From JAGWJU01 sp035533295 (lineage in GTDB: Bacteria > Elusimicrobiota > Elusimicrobia > UBA1565 > UBA9628): a stretch of 33,331 bases of DNA. The DNA is taken from positions 1 to 33,331 of the forward strand of contig DATLUA010000082.1 in assembly GCA_035533295.1 (NCBI GenBank), given 5' to 3'. The translations under genes and the position numbers were made by a program. Positions 19,022-25,407 of the stretch are shown here, one piece after another (position 1 is the first letter of the stretch; the number at the start of each line of letters is the position of its first letter). Under the pieces are notes generated by a model. It searched no databases. It was not told the DNA's origin and saw only the letters and a program-made list of their open reading frames with translations.

Positions 19022-19922
19022 AAAATCCTTTCCCCGTTTTCCGGCCCAGATGCCCGGCTTCCACCATCTTCCGGAGAAGCGGGCACGGCCGGTATTTGGA
19101 ATCGCAAAATCCGGAATAAAGCACTTCCATGATGGACAGGCACACGTCCAGGCCGATGTAGTCGGCCAGGGCCAGCGGCCCCATGGGGTGGTTCATGCCC
19201 AGCTTCATCACCGTGTCGATGTCCTCGCGGCTGCCCACGCCCTCCATGAGCGCGCAAGCCGCCTCGTTGATCATGGGCATCAGGATGCGGTTGGAGATAA
19301 AACCGGGATAGTCCCGGGCCGAGACCGGCGTCTTGCCCAATTTCTCGGCCAGCGCCTTCACCGCGGCGAAGGTCTCCTCCGAGGTGGCCACGCCGCGGAT
19401 GAGCTCGACGAGCTGCATGACCGGCACGGGATTCATGAAGTGCATGCCGGCGACCTTGTCCGGCCTCTTGGTGGCGGCGGCCAGCTCCGTGATGGAGATA
19501 GACGAGGTGTTGCTCGCCAAAATCGTCCGCGGCCCGCAGGCCTTATCGAGCCGCGCGAAAACCTCTTTCTTCGCGGCCAAGTTCTCCCAAATCGCCTCGA
19601 TGACGATGTCCGCGCCGGCCGCGGCCTCGACGCTCGCTCCGAACGCAATCCGGGCCAGGGCCTTTTCCTTGTCGTCCTTGGCAATGACGCCCTTGGCCGC
19701 TTGGCGATCCATGTTCTTGGCGATGCCGGCCACGGCCTTGTCGAAAAGTTCTTTCTTGGCCTCGACCAAAGTCACCGGAATTCCGCCCAAGGCCAGGACG
19801 TGCGCGATGCCCGAGCCCATGGTCCCCCCGCCCACGACCGCCGCGCGCTGGATGCCCATAAACTCGGCTCCCTCGGCCGCGGCGTCTGAAATCGTTTTCT
19901 TTCCGGCCGTTGGATTTGTCAT
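19002..19922 (-). CDS. 3-hydroxyacyl-CoA (3-hydroxybutyryl-CoA) dehydrogenase
   Basis: The gene encodes 306 residues with the single-domain architecture of bacterial 3-hydroxybutyryl-CoA dehydrogenase: an NAD-binding GxGxxG (AAVVGGGTMGSGIAH, residues 27-41), EAIWENLAAKKEVFARLD, SNTSSISITELA, the catalytic-His segment GMHFMNPVPVMQLVELI, and a C-terminal domain with GFISNRILMPMINEA and GMNHPMGPLALADYIGLD. It interconverts 3-hydroxyacyl-CoA and acetoacetyl-CoA. The ATG at 19922 has a good GCGGAGG site. An alternative ATG at 19859 (MGIQRAAVV) would remove a 21-residue extension and also has GGAG nearby. It heads an operon with the acyl-CoA dehydrogenase, a typical butyrate/beta-oxidation pairing, and is divergent from kamA. 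Confidence 0.95.
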   Translation of the reverse strand: MTNPTAGKKTISDAAAEGAEFMGIQRAAVVGGGTMGSGIAHVLALGGIPVTLVEAKKELFDKAVAGIAKNMDRQAAKGVIAKDDKEKALARIAFGASVEAAAGADIVIEAIWENLAAKKEVFARLDKACGPRTILASNTSSISITELAAATKRPDKVAGMHFMNPVPVMQLVELIRGVATSEETFAAVKALAEKLGKTPVSARDYPGFISNRILMPMINEAACALMEGVGSREDIDTVMKLGMNHPMGPLALADYIGLDVCLSIMEVLYSGFCDSKYRPCPLLRKMVEAGHLGRKTGKGFYDYSGG

Positions 19923-19937
19923 GAAGCCTCCGCGGAT

Positions 19938-19943
19938 ATTATA
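19938..19943 (-). promoter_or_regulatory. -10 box of the hydroxyacyl-CoA/acyl-CoA dehydrogenase operon
   Basis: A perfect TATAAT on the minus strand, 15 bases before the ATG. The predicted transcript would start at about the Shine-Dalgarno itself, a minimal leader. No good -35 was found. Confidence 0.55.
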
Positions 19944-19989
19944 AAAAATAATCTTCGCGCGCAGGGGCCGCGGCGCCCGTGGTTTAAGC

Positions 19990-20018
19990 TTGTGCGTCTC
20001 GCGCCAACACGCTACAAT
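19990..20018 (+). promoter_or_regulatory. kamA promoter giving a leaderless mRNA
   Basis: TTGTGC (19990-19995), a 17-base spacer and TACAAT (20013-20018). The ATG begins 7 bases after the -10 box, at the expected first base of the transcript. There is no ribosome-binding site upstream of the ATG. Confidence 0.6.
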
Positions 20019-20024
20019 ATTTTC

Positions 20025-21380
20025 ATGGCCGCCCAAGCTTCCACCGCATCCGCTGCGCAGCCCTTCGTTTATCCCCTTAAGCGGAGCTTCGCCGAGCCCG
20101 ATTGGCGCCGCCTGCCCGGCTACCGCGGGGTCACGGCCGCCCAGTGGGAAAGCGCCCTGTGGCAGCGCCAGCATTCCATCAAGAATTTGAAGGAGTTGAA
20201 GGACGCCCTGGGCGATTTTCTGGCCGACGAACTGGCCCAGGACATCCTGACCGACCAGAAGCAGTGGGCCACGATGTCCATGCTCATCCCGCCGCAGATG
20301 CTCAACACCATGAACGAGCGCGACTTGCGCGCGGATCCGGTGCGCCGCTACATGATTCCCGTCGCGGGCGACCGGCACCCCGAGTGGCCCAACCACCCCC
20401 GCGCCAGCCGCGACAGCCTGCACGAGAGCGACATGTGGGCGGTCGAGGGCTTGACGCACCGCTACCCGACCAAGGTCCTGGCCGAGCTCATCTCCACCTG
20501 CCCCCAATACTGCGGCCACTGCACGCGCATGGACTTGGTCGGCAACTCCGTGCCCCAGGTCTTGAAGCGCAAGTTCGCGCTCTCTCCCCAGGACCGCTAC
20601 AAGGCCATCCTGGATTATTTACGGAAGACCCCCGCGGTCCGGGACGTGGTGGTCTCGGGCGGCGACATCGCCAACGTGCCCATCGCGCATTTGGAATCCT
20701 TCGTTTCGTCCCTCATGGATATCCCCAACATTCGCGACATCCGCCTCGCTTCCAAGGGCTTCCAGGCCCTGCCTCAGCATTTCCTGCAGGACGACGTCTT
20801 AAAGGGCCTGGACCGCCTGGCTCAAAAAGCCCGGGAGCGCGGCGTGGACCTGGCCCTGCACACTCACGTCAACCACGCCAATCAAGTCACTCCGCTGGTC
20901 GCCAAGGCGACAAAAAAACTTTTGGAGATGGGCTTTCGCGACGTGCGCAACCAAGGCGTCTTGCTGCGCGGCGTCAACGCCACGGCCAAGGATCTTCTGG
21001 ATTTGTGCTTCACCTTGCTCGACCACGGAAAAATCATGCCCTACTACTTTTACATGTGCGACATGATCCCCAACTCCGAGCACTGGCGCGTCTCCGTGGA
21101 CGAGGCGCAGAAGCTCCAGCACGACATCATGGGCTACCTGCCGGGGTTCGCCACGCCGCGCTTGGTCTGCGACGTGCCCATGGTGGGCAAGCGCTGGGTC
21201 CATCAAAACGCGGACTACGACCGGACCCGGGGCGTATCCTACTGGACCAAGAACTACCGCACTTCCATCGAGGCCGGCGACGAGCGGGCCCTTCAACACC
21301 GCTACGAGTATTACGATCCGGTCTACGCCCTGCCGCCCGAGGGGCAGGACTTCTGGCGCCGGGAACTCGCCCAAAAATAA
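20025..21380 (+). CDS. kamA: KamA-family radical SAM aminomutase, probable lysine 2,3-aminomutase
   Basis: The gene encodes 451 residues with the radical SAM cluster motif CPQYCGHC (C159, C163, C166), followed by the KamA-type DVVVSGGD segment and a TIM-barrel core. In lysine 2,3-aminomutase, two aspartates (D293, D330 of the clostridial enzyme) hold the substrate side-chain amine and a lysine (K337) binds PLP. Here D346 (YMCDM), D383 (VCDVP) and K389 (MVGK) match in order, and D346-D383 has the same 37-residue spacing. Glutamate aminomutases replace both aspartates. The usual GGGGK is reduced to MVGK, so the enzyme is divergent. It is longer than EpmB, the EF-P-lysine aminomutase. The divergent C4 acyl-CoA genes hint at lysine fermentation, but no kamDE or kce/kdd genes are in view. 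Confidence 0.9.
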   Translation: MAAQASTASAAQPFVYPLKRSFAEPDWRRLPGYRGVTAAQWESALWQRQHSIKNLKELKDALGDFLADELAQDILTDQKQWATMSMLIPPQMLNTMNERDLRADPVRRYMIPVAGDRHPEWPNHPRASRDSLHESDMWAVEGLTHRYPTKVLAELISTCPQYCGHCTRMDLVGNSVPQVLKRKFALSPQDRYKAILDYLRKTPAVRDVVVSGGDIANVPIAHLESFVSSLMDIPNIRDIRLASKGFQALPQHFLQDDVLKGLDRLAQKARERGVDLALHTHVNHANQVTPLVAKATKKLLEMGFRDVRNQGVLLRGVNATAKDLLDLCFTLLDHGKIMPYYFYMCDMIPNSEHWRVSVDEAQKLQHDIMGYLPGFATPRLVCDVPMVGKRWVHQNADYDRTRGVSYWTKNYRTSIEAGDERALQHRYEYYDPVYALPPEGQDFWRRELAQK

Positions 21381-21412
21381 GGCAGGCCCTCCGTTTTAGG
21401 GAAGGCCTGCCT
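21373..21412 (-). terminator. Intrinsic terminator of the Met/His-rich protein gene
   Basis: On the minus strand AGGCAGGCC (21412-21404) pairs with GGCCTGCCT (21388-21380), extended by a few more pairs around a TAAAAC loop, and is followed by TTATTTTT. The U-tract overlaps the 3' end of kamA on the other strand. On the plus strand no U-tract follows, so it serves mainly the minus-strand gene. Confidence 0.75.
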
Positions 21413-21442
21413 CGACCCGCCGCGAGCCGGGAGGCAAGCGGC

Positions 21443-21478
21443 GCCGGGCCGCTTAAGGGAAATGCTTTGCGGCCCGGC
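21443..21478. repeat. Perfect 10-bp inverted repeat between convergent genes
   Basis: GCCGGGCCGC (21443-21452) and GCGGCCCGGC (21469-21478) around a 16-base loop, with no T run on either side. It may protect 3' ends or help factor-dependent termination. Confidence 0.7.
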
Positions 21479-21495
21479 AGCTAGGTCGGGTCAGA

Positions 21496-21822
21496 TTACT
21501 GCTGGGTTCCGCCGGTCGTGGCGGGAGCGTCGGCCTTTTTGTCCATCATCTTGCGGCGCATGGGCTTGCGGTGCATGGCCTTGTGGTGCATGGCCTTGTG
21601 GTGCATCGCCTTGCGGCGCATGACCCGCTTGTGGCGCATCTCTTTGCGGTGCATCACTTTGCGGCGCATCACCTTGTGACGCATCTCTTTATGATGCATC
21701 TCCATTTTGCCCTGGTGCTCGGTCTGCTGAGCCGGCGCGGTCGGGGCGGTGTTGCTCTGAGCCGCGGCGGCCAAGGACAGGCCGGCCAAAGCGGCGACGA
21801 CGAGCATAATCTTCTTTGACAT
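21496..21822 (-). CDS. Small exported protein of Met-[His/Arg]2-Lys pentapeptide repeats
   Basis: The gene encodes 108 residues. Residues 1-21 are a signal peptide ending LAAAA-QS. Residues 42-66 and 68-92 are ten units of M-[HR]-[HR]-K-x, five on each side of a single inserted Val67; a DKKADAPATTGGTQQ tail follows. The start ATG is preceded by AGAGGAG about 10 bases away, and the gene has its own extended -10 promoter and terminator. I know no family with this exact repeat. Composition (Met plus His, strongly basic) suggests binding of soft metals such as copper in the periplasm, or of acidic polymers; acid-shock-type basic repeat proteins are an alternative comparison. All of this is inference. 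The repeat is also visible in DNA as 15-base units. Confidence 0.88.
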   Translation of the reverse strand: MSKKIMLVVAALAGLSLAAAAQSNTAPTAPAQQTEHQGKMEMHHKEMRHKVMRRKVMHRKEMRHKRVMRRKAMHHKAMHHKAMHRKPMRRKMMDKKADAPATTGGTQQ

Positions 21823-21889
21823 CGTATGTGTTGCTCCTCTTTGACGGTTATGAGGGAAAATCCCTCGAAACGGCTTTTTTAAGTGCATC

Positions 21890-21898
21890 ATTATAGCA
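21890..21898 (-). promoter_or_regulatory. Extended -10 promoter of the Met/His-rich protein gene
   Basis: TGC-TATAAT on the minus strand, predicted start near 21883, giving a leader of about 60 bases. The leader contains a perfect GAGGGA/TCCCTC hairpin and then AGAGGAG. The promoter lies just after the stop of the phosphoesterase gene, so this gene is transcribed independently of that operon. Confidence 0.75.
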
Positions 21899-21911
21899 CA
21901 TCGTCGGAATT

Positions 21912-22820
21912 CTATTTCCAAATTCCGGAAATGGGCCGCGCGCCGGCGTCCCCGGCGTCCAAGCGCCCAAGCCCCCAGTTGTCCTCCGCAAGCCGCAGCA
22001 GGCTGTAGTGGGTGTAATGCCCGGCCGAGACCGCGCCGGGGCGGACCATGCCGCCATATAAGACGGTGTAGACGCGGTTGTGGTTCAAGCCCTTGCCGCC
22101 GTCGTCTAGGCCTTGAGAGTCCTCGTCGAAGGTCAGGACCAGCAGCATCCCTTTTATGAACTTGGGGGTTTTGAGCAACGGCCCAAAGCGCCCGGCGAAC
22201 CATCCCGCCGCGTAGGCCGCGTCCGTGTCGTGCCCATCATCGTTTAAGTCCGGGATGTAAAGGGAGTAGTCCGGCAGGCGGCCCAGCCGGATGTCCGCGC
22301 CCAGATCCTTGGCCGGAACCACCCGGACGCAAGCCGCGGGGTTTTTCTGGACCTCCGCGAAATTCAAGAACGGCACGTGCTTGCGCGCGTAGGGCCCCGC
22401 CCGGGATTTCAAGTCGCAGCCGCCTGGATAGTCCTCGGCATAAACCTTCCAGCTTTTTCCCGCGGCTTCAAGGAGATCGCCGATATTCCGGCCCGGGGCG
22501 CTGGCGTCCGCGTCCGAATGGACGCCGCGCAGGCCGCCCGCGATGAGGGCGACGTAGTTGGGCAGGGACGGATGGGTCACCGCGTAATAGTTGGTCAGAA
22601 GCGCACCGCGGCGGGCCATGTCCGCGAAGGCGGGCTGGGCCAGGGCGGCCTTAAAATCCGTGTTCTCGAAGATGACGATCATCATGCGCTTGAACCGCGG
22701 CCGATTCGCGGCCTTGGGCGCCGCCGCGCCGAAGCCCTCGGGCGCAGCCAAAACCAAGACCGCCGCGCACGCCGCCAGGCGGGCGAAAAGCCTGCGCTTA
22801 ATCCTCGTCGTCATTGCCAT
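21912..22820 (-). CDS. Exported phosphoesterase (acid phosphatase/phospholipase C superfamily)
   Basis: The gene encodes 302 residues with a signal peptide (RIKRRLFARLAACAAVLVLAAP) and the alkaline-phosphatase-like phosphoesterase fold seen in secreted acid phosphatases and phospholipase C proteins. Motifs in order are VIFENTDF (E52, N53), VTHPSLPNYVALIAG (H83, P87-N88-Y89), YAEDYPGGCD, LNDDGHDTD, LTFDEDSQG and NHNRVYTVLYGG. These supply the metal ligands typical of the family. Substrate is unknown; phosphate scavenging outside the inner membrane is likely. Two ATGs lie two codons apart, and the GGAG spacing (9 bases against 3) favours the second, at 22814. The gene overlaps the preceding membrane-protein gene by 23 bases and is last in its operon. 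Confidence 0.88.
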   Translation of the reverse strand: MAMTTRIKRRLFARLAACAAVLVLAAPEGFGAAAPKAANRPRFKRMMIVIFENTDFKAALAQPAFADMARRGALLTNYYAVTHPSLPNYVALIAGGLRGVHSDADASAPGRNIGDLLEAAGKSWKVYAEDYPGGCDLKSRAGPYARKHVPFLNFAEVQKNPAACVRVVPAKDLGADIRLGRLPDYSLYIPDLNDDGHDTDAAYAAGWFAGRFGPLLKTPKFIKGMLLVLTFDEDSQGLDDGGKGLNHNRVYTVLYGGMVRPGAVSAGHYTHYSLLRLAEDNWGLGRLDAGDAGARPISGIWK

Positions 22821-23157
22821 TCTCTCCTTTTATCCCGCCGAACGTTCCGGCGCGGAAAACCAGCGTTCCGCCGCCGATCAAAATCCACACGGCCGCCGCG
22901 CCCAAAGCCAAACCCAAAAGCGCCAGCGGCACGCCCACCACGGCCCCGACGATGGTCATGGTCAAAAGCGCTCCTGCGGCGATAAGCGCCAGGGCGATCA
23001 CGCCCAAAACCGCGGCCAATCCCGCGCGCAGCGCCAGCCGCTCCAGCCGCGATCCGCCGCGCGGCGGCGCTCCGCCTCCCGGACCTCCGACGATTTCGCC
23101 TTCAACGACGCGCGCTCCGGGCTCCCGCGCGTCCGGCCGCATCAAATCCCCGCTCAC
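22798..23157 (-). CDS. Small membrane protein of unknown function
   Basis: The gene encodes 119 residues from a GTG at 23157 that overlaps the thiN stop (GTGA), with GGAG six bases upstream. An ATG at 23142 is an alternative. A Gly/Pro/Arg-rich N-terminus (EGEIVGGPGGGAPPRGG) is followed by two long hydrophobic stretches (LAAVLGVIALALIAAGALLTMTIVGAVVG and LALLGLALGAAAVWILIGGGTLVF). The tail is acidic and soluble and ends GENGNDDED. The hydrophobic core with GxxxG spacing suggests two or three packed helices. No family was recognised. The position between thiN and the exported phosphoesterase gives no functional clue. Confidence 0.75.
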   Translation of the reverse strand: MSGDLMRPDAREPGARVVEGEIVGGPGGGAPPRGGSRLERLALRAGLAAVLGVIALALIAAGALLTMTIVGAVVGVPLALLGLALGAAAVWILIGGGTLVFRAGTFGGIKGENGNDDED

Positions 23158-23783
23158 GGCAGCTCCGAAAAAACCCACAGCCGCCCCCGGCGGATGGTCA
23201 ATTCGACCGGCCCCCGCGCGCGGTTGCTCAGTCCTCGGCTGCCGCGCTTCAAGAGAGCGCCGCGCAGCGGGTAATCGCAGCCCGAGATATCCACGCGGGC
23301 CTCGCCCAGCGCCAAAAGGGAAAATGTCGCGCCGGGACTCAAGCTCAGGCGGTGCCGGCCGGGCCCCAAGACGCGGCCCGCGCCCCGGTCGATGAGGACC
23401 ACGTCCAGCGCCGGCGGAGCCTCCTCGGCCAGGGCCAAGTTGACGGCCGCGTGATCGAGCCGGCCGCCCAAGGCCCCGGCCACGTAGGCCAGAGCGAAGC
23501 CCCGCGCCGCGGCGAAGTCCAAGCATTTTTGAAAATCGGATCGGTCTTCATCGAAGTCACACCAGAAAACCATCCCGCGGCGCACGGGAATGGACGCGGG
23601 AAGGGAATCCATGTCCCCCACCACGAAATGCGGCACGAGCCCCAACTTGGCGGCCTGGGCCACGGCGCCGTCGGCGCAAATGACCTCGCGGCAGCTTCCC
23701 GCCGCCGCGCGCACGCGCGCGGGTTCGGGAATCTCGCCGCCCAGGACGATGAGGCAGGCGCGGCGGGAGACTTGGCTTTTCAA
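23154..23783 (-). CDS. thiN: Thiamine pyrophosphokinase
   Basis: The gene encodes 209 residues. It transfers pyrophosphate from ATP to thiamine to make thiamine diphosphate. Family motifs are all present: CADGAVAQAAKLGLVPHFVVGDMDSL, FDEDRSDFQKCLDFA (the D...D.xxA block) and GALGGRLDHAAVNLAL, then a C-terminal beta domain for thiamine binding (SLSPGATFSLLAL, ISGCDYPLRGALL, GLSNRARGPVELTIRRGRLWV). The start is a TTG that overlaps the upstream stop (TTGA), with AAGGAG 8 bases before it; no ATG or GTG is available near the conserved CLIVLGG strand. No TPP riboswitch is visible, as expected for an internal operon gene. Confidence 0.93.
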   Translation of the reverse strand: MKSQVSRRACLIVLGGEIPEPARVRAAAGSCREVICADGAVAQAAKLGLVPHFVVGDMDSLPASIPVRRGMVFWCDFDEDRSDFQKCLDFAAARGFALAYVAGALGGRLDHAAVNLALAEEAPPALDVVLIDRGAGRVLGPGRHRLSLSPGATFSLLALGEARVDISGCDYPLRGALLKRGSRGLSNRARGPVELTIRRGRLWVFSELP

Positions 23784-24658
23784 GAGGCCTTCTCCTTTTC
23801 TATCTGCAGGGTGATGTGGGAAATTCCGAAGCGCTCGGCCAGGAGCGCCTCGCCGGCGGCCAGGACGGCCTCCGCGTCGCGGCCCGGCGCCACCACCAAA
23901 TGCCCGCTCAAGGCCTCGCTGCCCTCTGTCAGGGACCAGAGATGGAGATCGTGGACCTCGCTCACGCCGGACAAAGACGACAGCTCGCGCCGAATCTCGT
24001 CCAAGTCCAAATGGGCCGGGGCGCCCTCCATCAGGATGTGGACGGTGTCCGCGATGACGGACAGGGCCGAGGCCGCGATGACCGCGCAGATGGCGGCCGA
24101 GGCCGCGGCGTCGGCTTTTTGCCAGCCGGTTTTCCAAATAATCAGGGCGGCCGCGATGGCCGCCAGGGAGCTCAGCGCGTCCGCGAAAAGGTGCAGGAAA
24201 ATCGCGCGGGCGTTGATGTTGGCGCGTCCGGACCAGAAGACGTAGAGCCCCGAGGCGCCGTTGGCCAAAAGTCCCACGCAGGCGAAAGCCAGCATGGGCA
24301 GCGGGAGAATCGGGCGGGGATGGGGCGCCTTTAGGCCGAAATAGGCCGCTCGCAGGATGAAGCCCGCGACCGCCAGAAGCCCCACGCCGTTGGCCAGCGC
24401 GGCCAGGACCTCGGCGCGCCGGTAGCCGAAGGTTCTTTTTAAATCCGGCGGCTTCAAGCTCAGGAAATGGGCGAAAATCCCCAGCCCGATGGCGGCGCAG
24501 TCGACCGCGTTGTGAGCCGCGTCCGCGACCAAGGCCAAGCTGCCCAGCCAAAGGCCTCCGCCGAGCTCCGCGGCCGATACCAGGGCGTTTAAAGCCAGCG
24601 CGGCGAAAAGGCCCTTGGGAGAGCTCCGCGGACGCGGCGCGGCTTCCGGGCAGTTCAC
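23780..24658 (-). CDS. Cation diffusion facilitator (zinc/cobalt/cadmium efflux) transporter
   Basis: The gene encodes 292 residues with six predicted transmembrane helices and a cytoplasmic C-terminal domain, the usual CDF layout. The metal site is intact: D46-H49-D53 in helix 2 (DAAHNAVD) and H156-D160 in helix 5 (HLFADALSS). A His in both helices is the pattern of zinc-type CDF proteins (CzcD/ZitB group). Other family marks are FGYRRAEVLAALANG and the C-terminal VSEVHDLHLWSLTEG and GISHITLQIE. It exports divalent metal from the cytoplasm against protons. The GTG start overlaps the rlmB stop (GTGA) and the stop overlaps the thiN start. Confidence 0.94.
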   Translation of the reverse strand: MNCPEAAPRPRSSPKGLFAALALNALVSAAELGGGLWLGSLALVADAAHNAVDCAAIGLGIFAHFLSLKPPDLKRTFGYRRAEVLAALANGVGLLAVAGFILRAAYFGLKAPHPRPILPLPMLAFACVGLLANGASGLYVFWSGRANINARAIFLHLFADALSSLAAIAAALIIWKTGWQKADAAASAAICAVIAASALSVIADTVHILMEGAPAHLDLDEIRRELSSLSGVSEVHDLHLWSLTEGSEALSGHLVVAPGRDAEAVLAAGEALLAERFGISHITLQIEKEKAS

Positions 24659-25407
24659 GCGCCCGCGCCTCGCCCGCGGCGGCGGATTTCATAGAGAAGC
24701 ACCGCCGCGGCGCAGGAGACGTTCAGGCTCTCCACGCTTTCCGGGGCCTGCGGCACGCTCACGATTTCGTCGCAGAGGCCGCGCACGCCGGGGCGAAGCC
24801 CGCGGCCCTCGGAGCCCAGGACCATGACCATGGGAAGATTCAAGGGTGCCTCCCACAGGGCCCGTCCGCCCATGTCCGCGCCGTAGATCCAAAAGCCTTT
24901 CTCGCGGCAAGCCTCCAAGGCCCGGCTCAAATTGGTCACCTCGATGCGCTCGATTTTGCCCAACGCGCCCGCGGAGGCGCGCATCGCCGTCGCGCCCACG
25001 GGAGAGGCGCGGCGCTCGGGAATGATGAGCCCCGCGGCGCCCAAGTTCAGGGCCGAGCGGCCGATGGCGCCCAAATTATGCGGATCCTGGATTTCGTCCA
25101 GGGCCAGCAAGACGGCGTCTTTCTTCCCGGCCAGGCCCGCGAGAAAGGCGTCAAGCCCGCGCCGGGCCCGCAAATCGGCCCGCCCGGCCAGGCCTTGGTG
25201 CGCATGGCTCCCGGAGAGGCGGTCGAGCTCCCGGCGCAAAACGTAGCGCACGCGCACGCCCGCGGCCTTGGCCAGGCGCGCGGCCTCCCCCAACGCCGGG
25301 TCCCGGCGCTCATGCTCGATGAGCACTTCCTTGACGGCCTCCGGCCTGGCGCGCAGAATTTCCTCGACCGCGTGCGCGCCAAAAATCCACTCGCCGCCGC
25401 GGTTCAC
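24655..25407 (-). CDS. rlmB: 23S rRNA 2'-O-ribose methyltransferase of the RlmB/TrmH (SpoU) family
   Basis: The gene encodes 250 residues. The N-terminal substrate-binding domain (GEWIFGAHAVEEILRARPEAVKEVLIE) is followed by the knotted SPOUT domain with motif 1 LALDEIQDPHNLGAIGRSA, motif 2 VMVLGSEGRGLRPGV and motif 3 VPQAPESVESLNVSCAAAVLLYE. E. coli RlmB methylates G2251 of 23S rRNA using SAM; the same target is likely here but related TrmH proteins differ in target. The position directly after cysS is a common bacterial arrangement. The GTG start overlaps the cysS stop (GTGA). Confidence 0.93.
   Translation of the reverse strand: MNRGGEWIFGAHAVEEILRARPEAVKEVLIEHERRDPALGEAARLAKAAGVRVRYVLRRELDRLSGSHAHQGLAGRADLRARRGLDAFLAGLAGKKDAVLLALDEIQDPHNLGAIGRSALNLGAAGLIIPERRASPVGATAMRASAGALGKIERIEVTNLSRALEACREKGFWIYGADMGGRALWEAPLNLPMVMVLGSEGRGLRPGVRGLCDEIVSVPQAPESVESLNVSCAAAVLLYEIRRRGRGAGA

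Noticed and set aside
17504..19132. Long plus-strand ORF over crcB and the acyl-CoA dehydrogenase, with similar ones at 25857-26912 and 28199-29452
   Set aside because: Antisense shadows created by GC-rich codon use; the minus-strand genes have full family motifs.
19923..20519. N-terminal extension of the 3-hydroxyacyl-CoA dehydrogenase to 20519
   Set aside because: The extension runs antisense through kamA, and the family-typical N-terminus with a ribosome-binding site and -10 box lies at 19922.
20025..21380. EpmB, the EF-P-lysine aminomutase, as the identity of the KamA-family protein
   Set aside because: The protein is about 110 residues longer than EpmB, and no epmA or efp lies nearby. 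It is kept only as an alternative role.
21546..21695. Possible noncoding tandem repeat or CRISPR from 15-base units
   Set aside because: The units are in frame, code for M-[HR]-[HR]-K-x, and follow a signal peptide in an ORF with promoter, ribosome-binding site and terminator.
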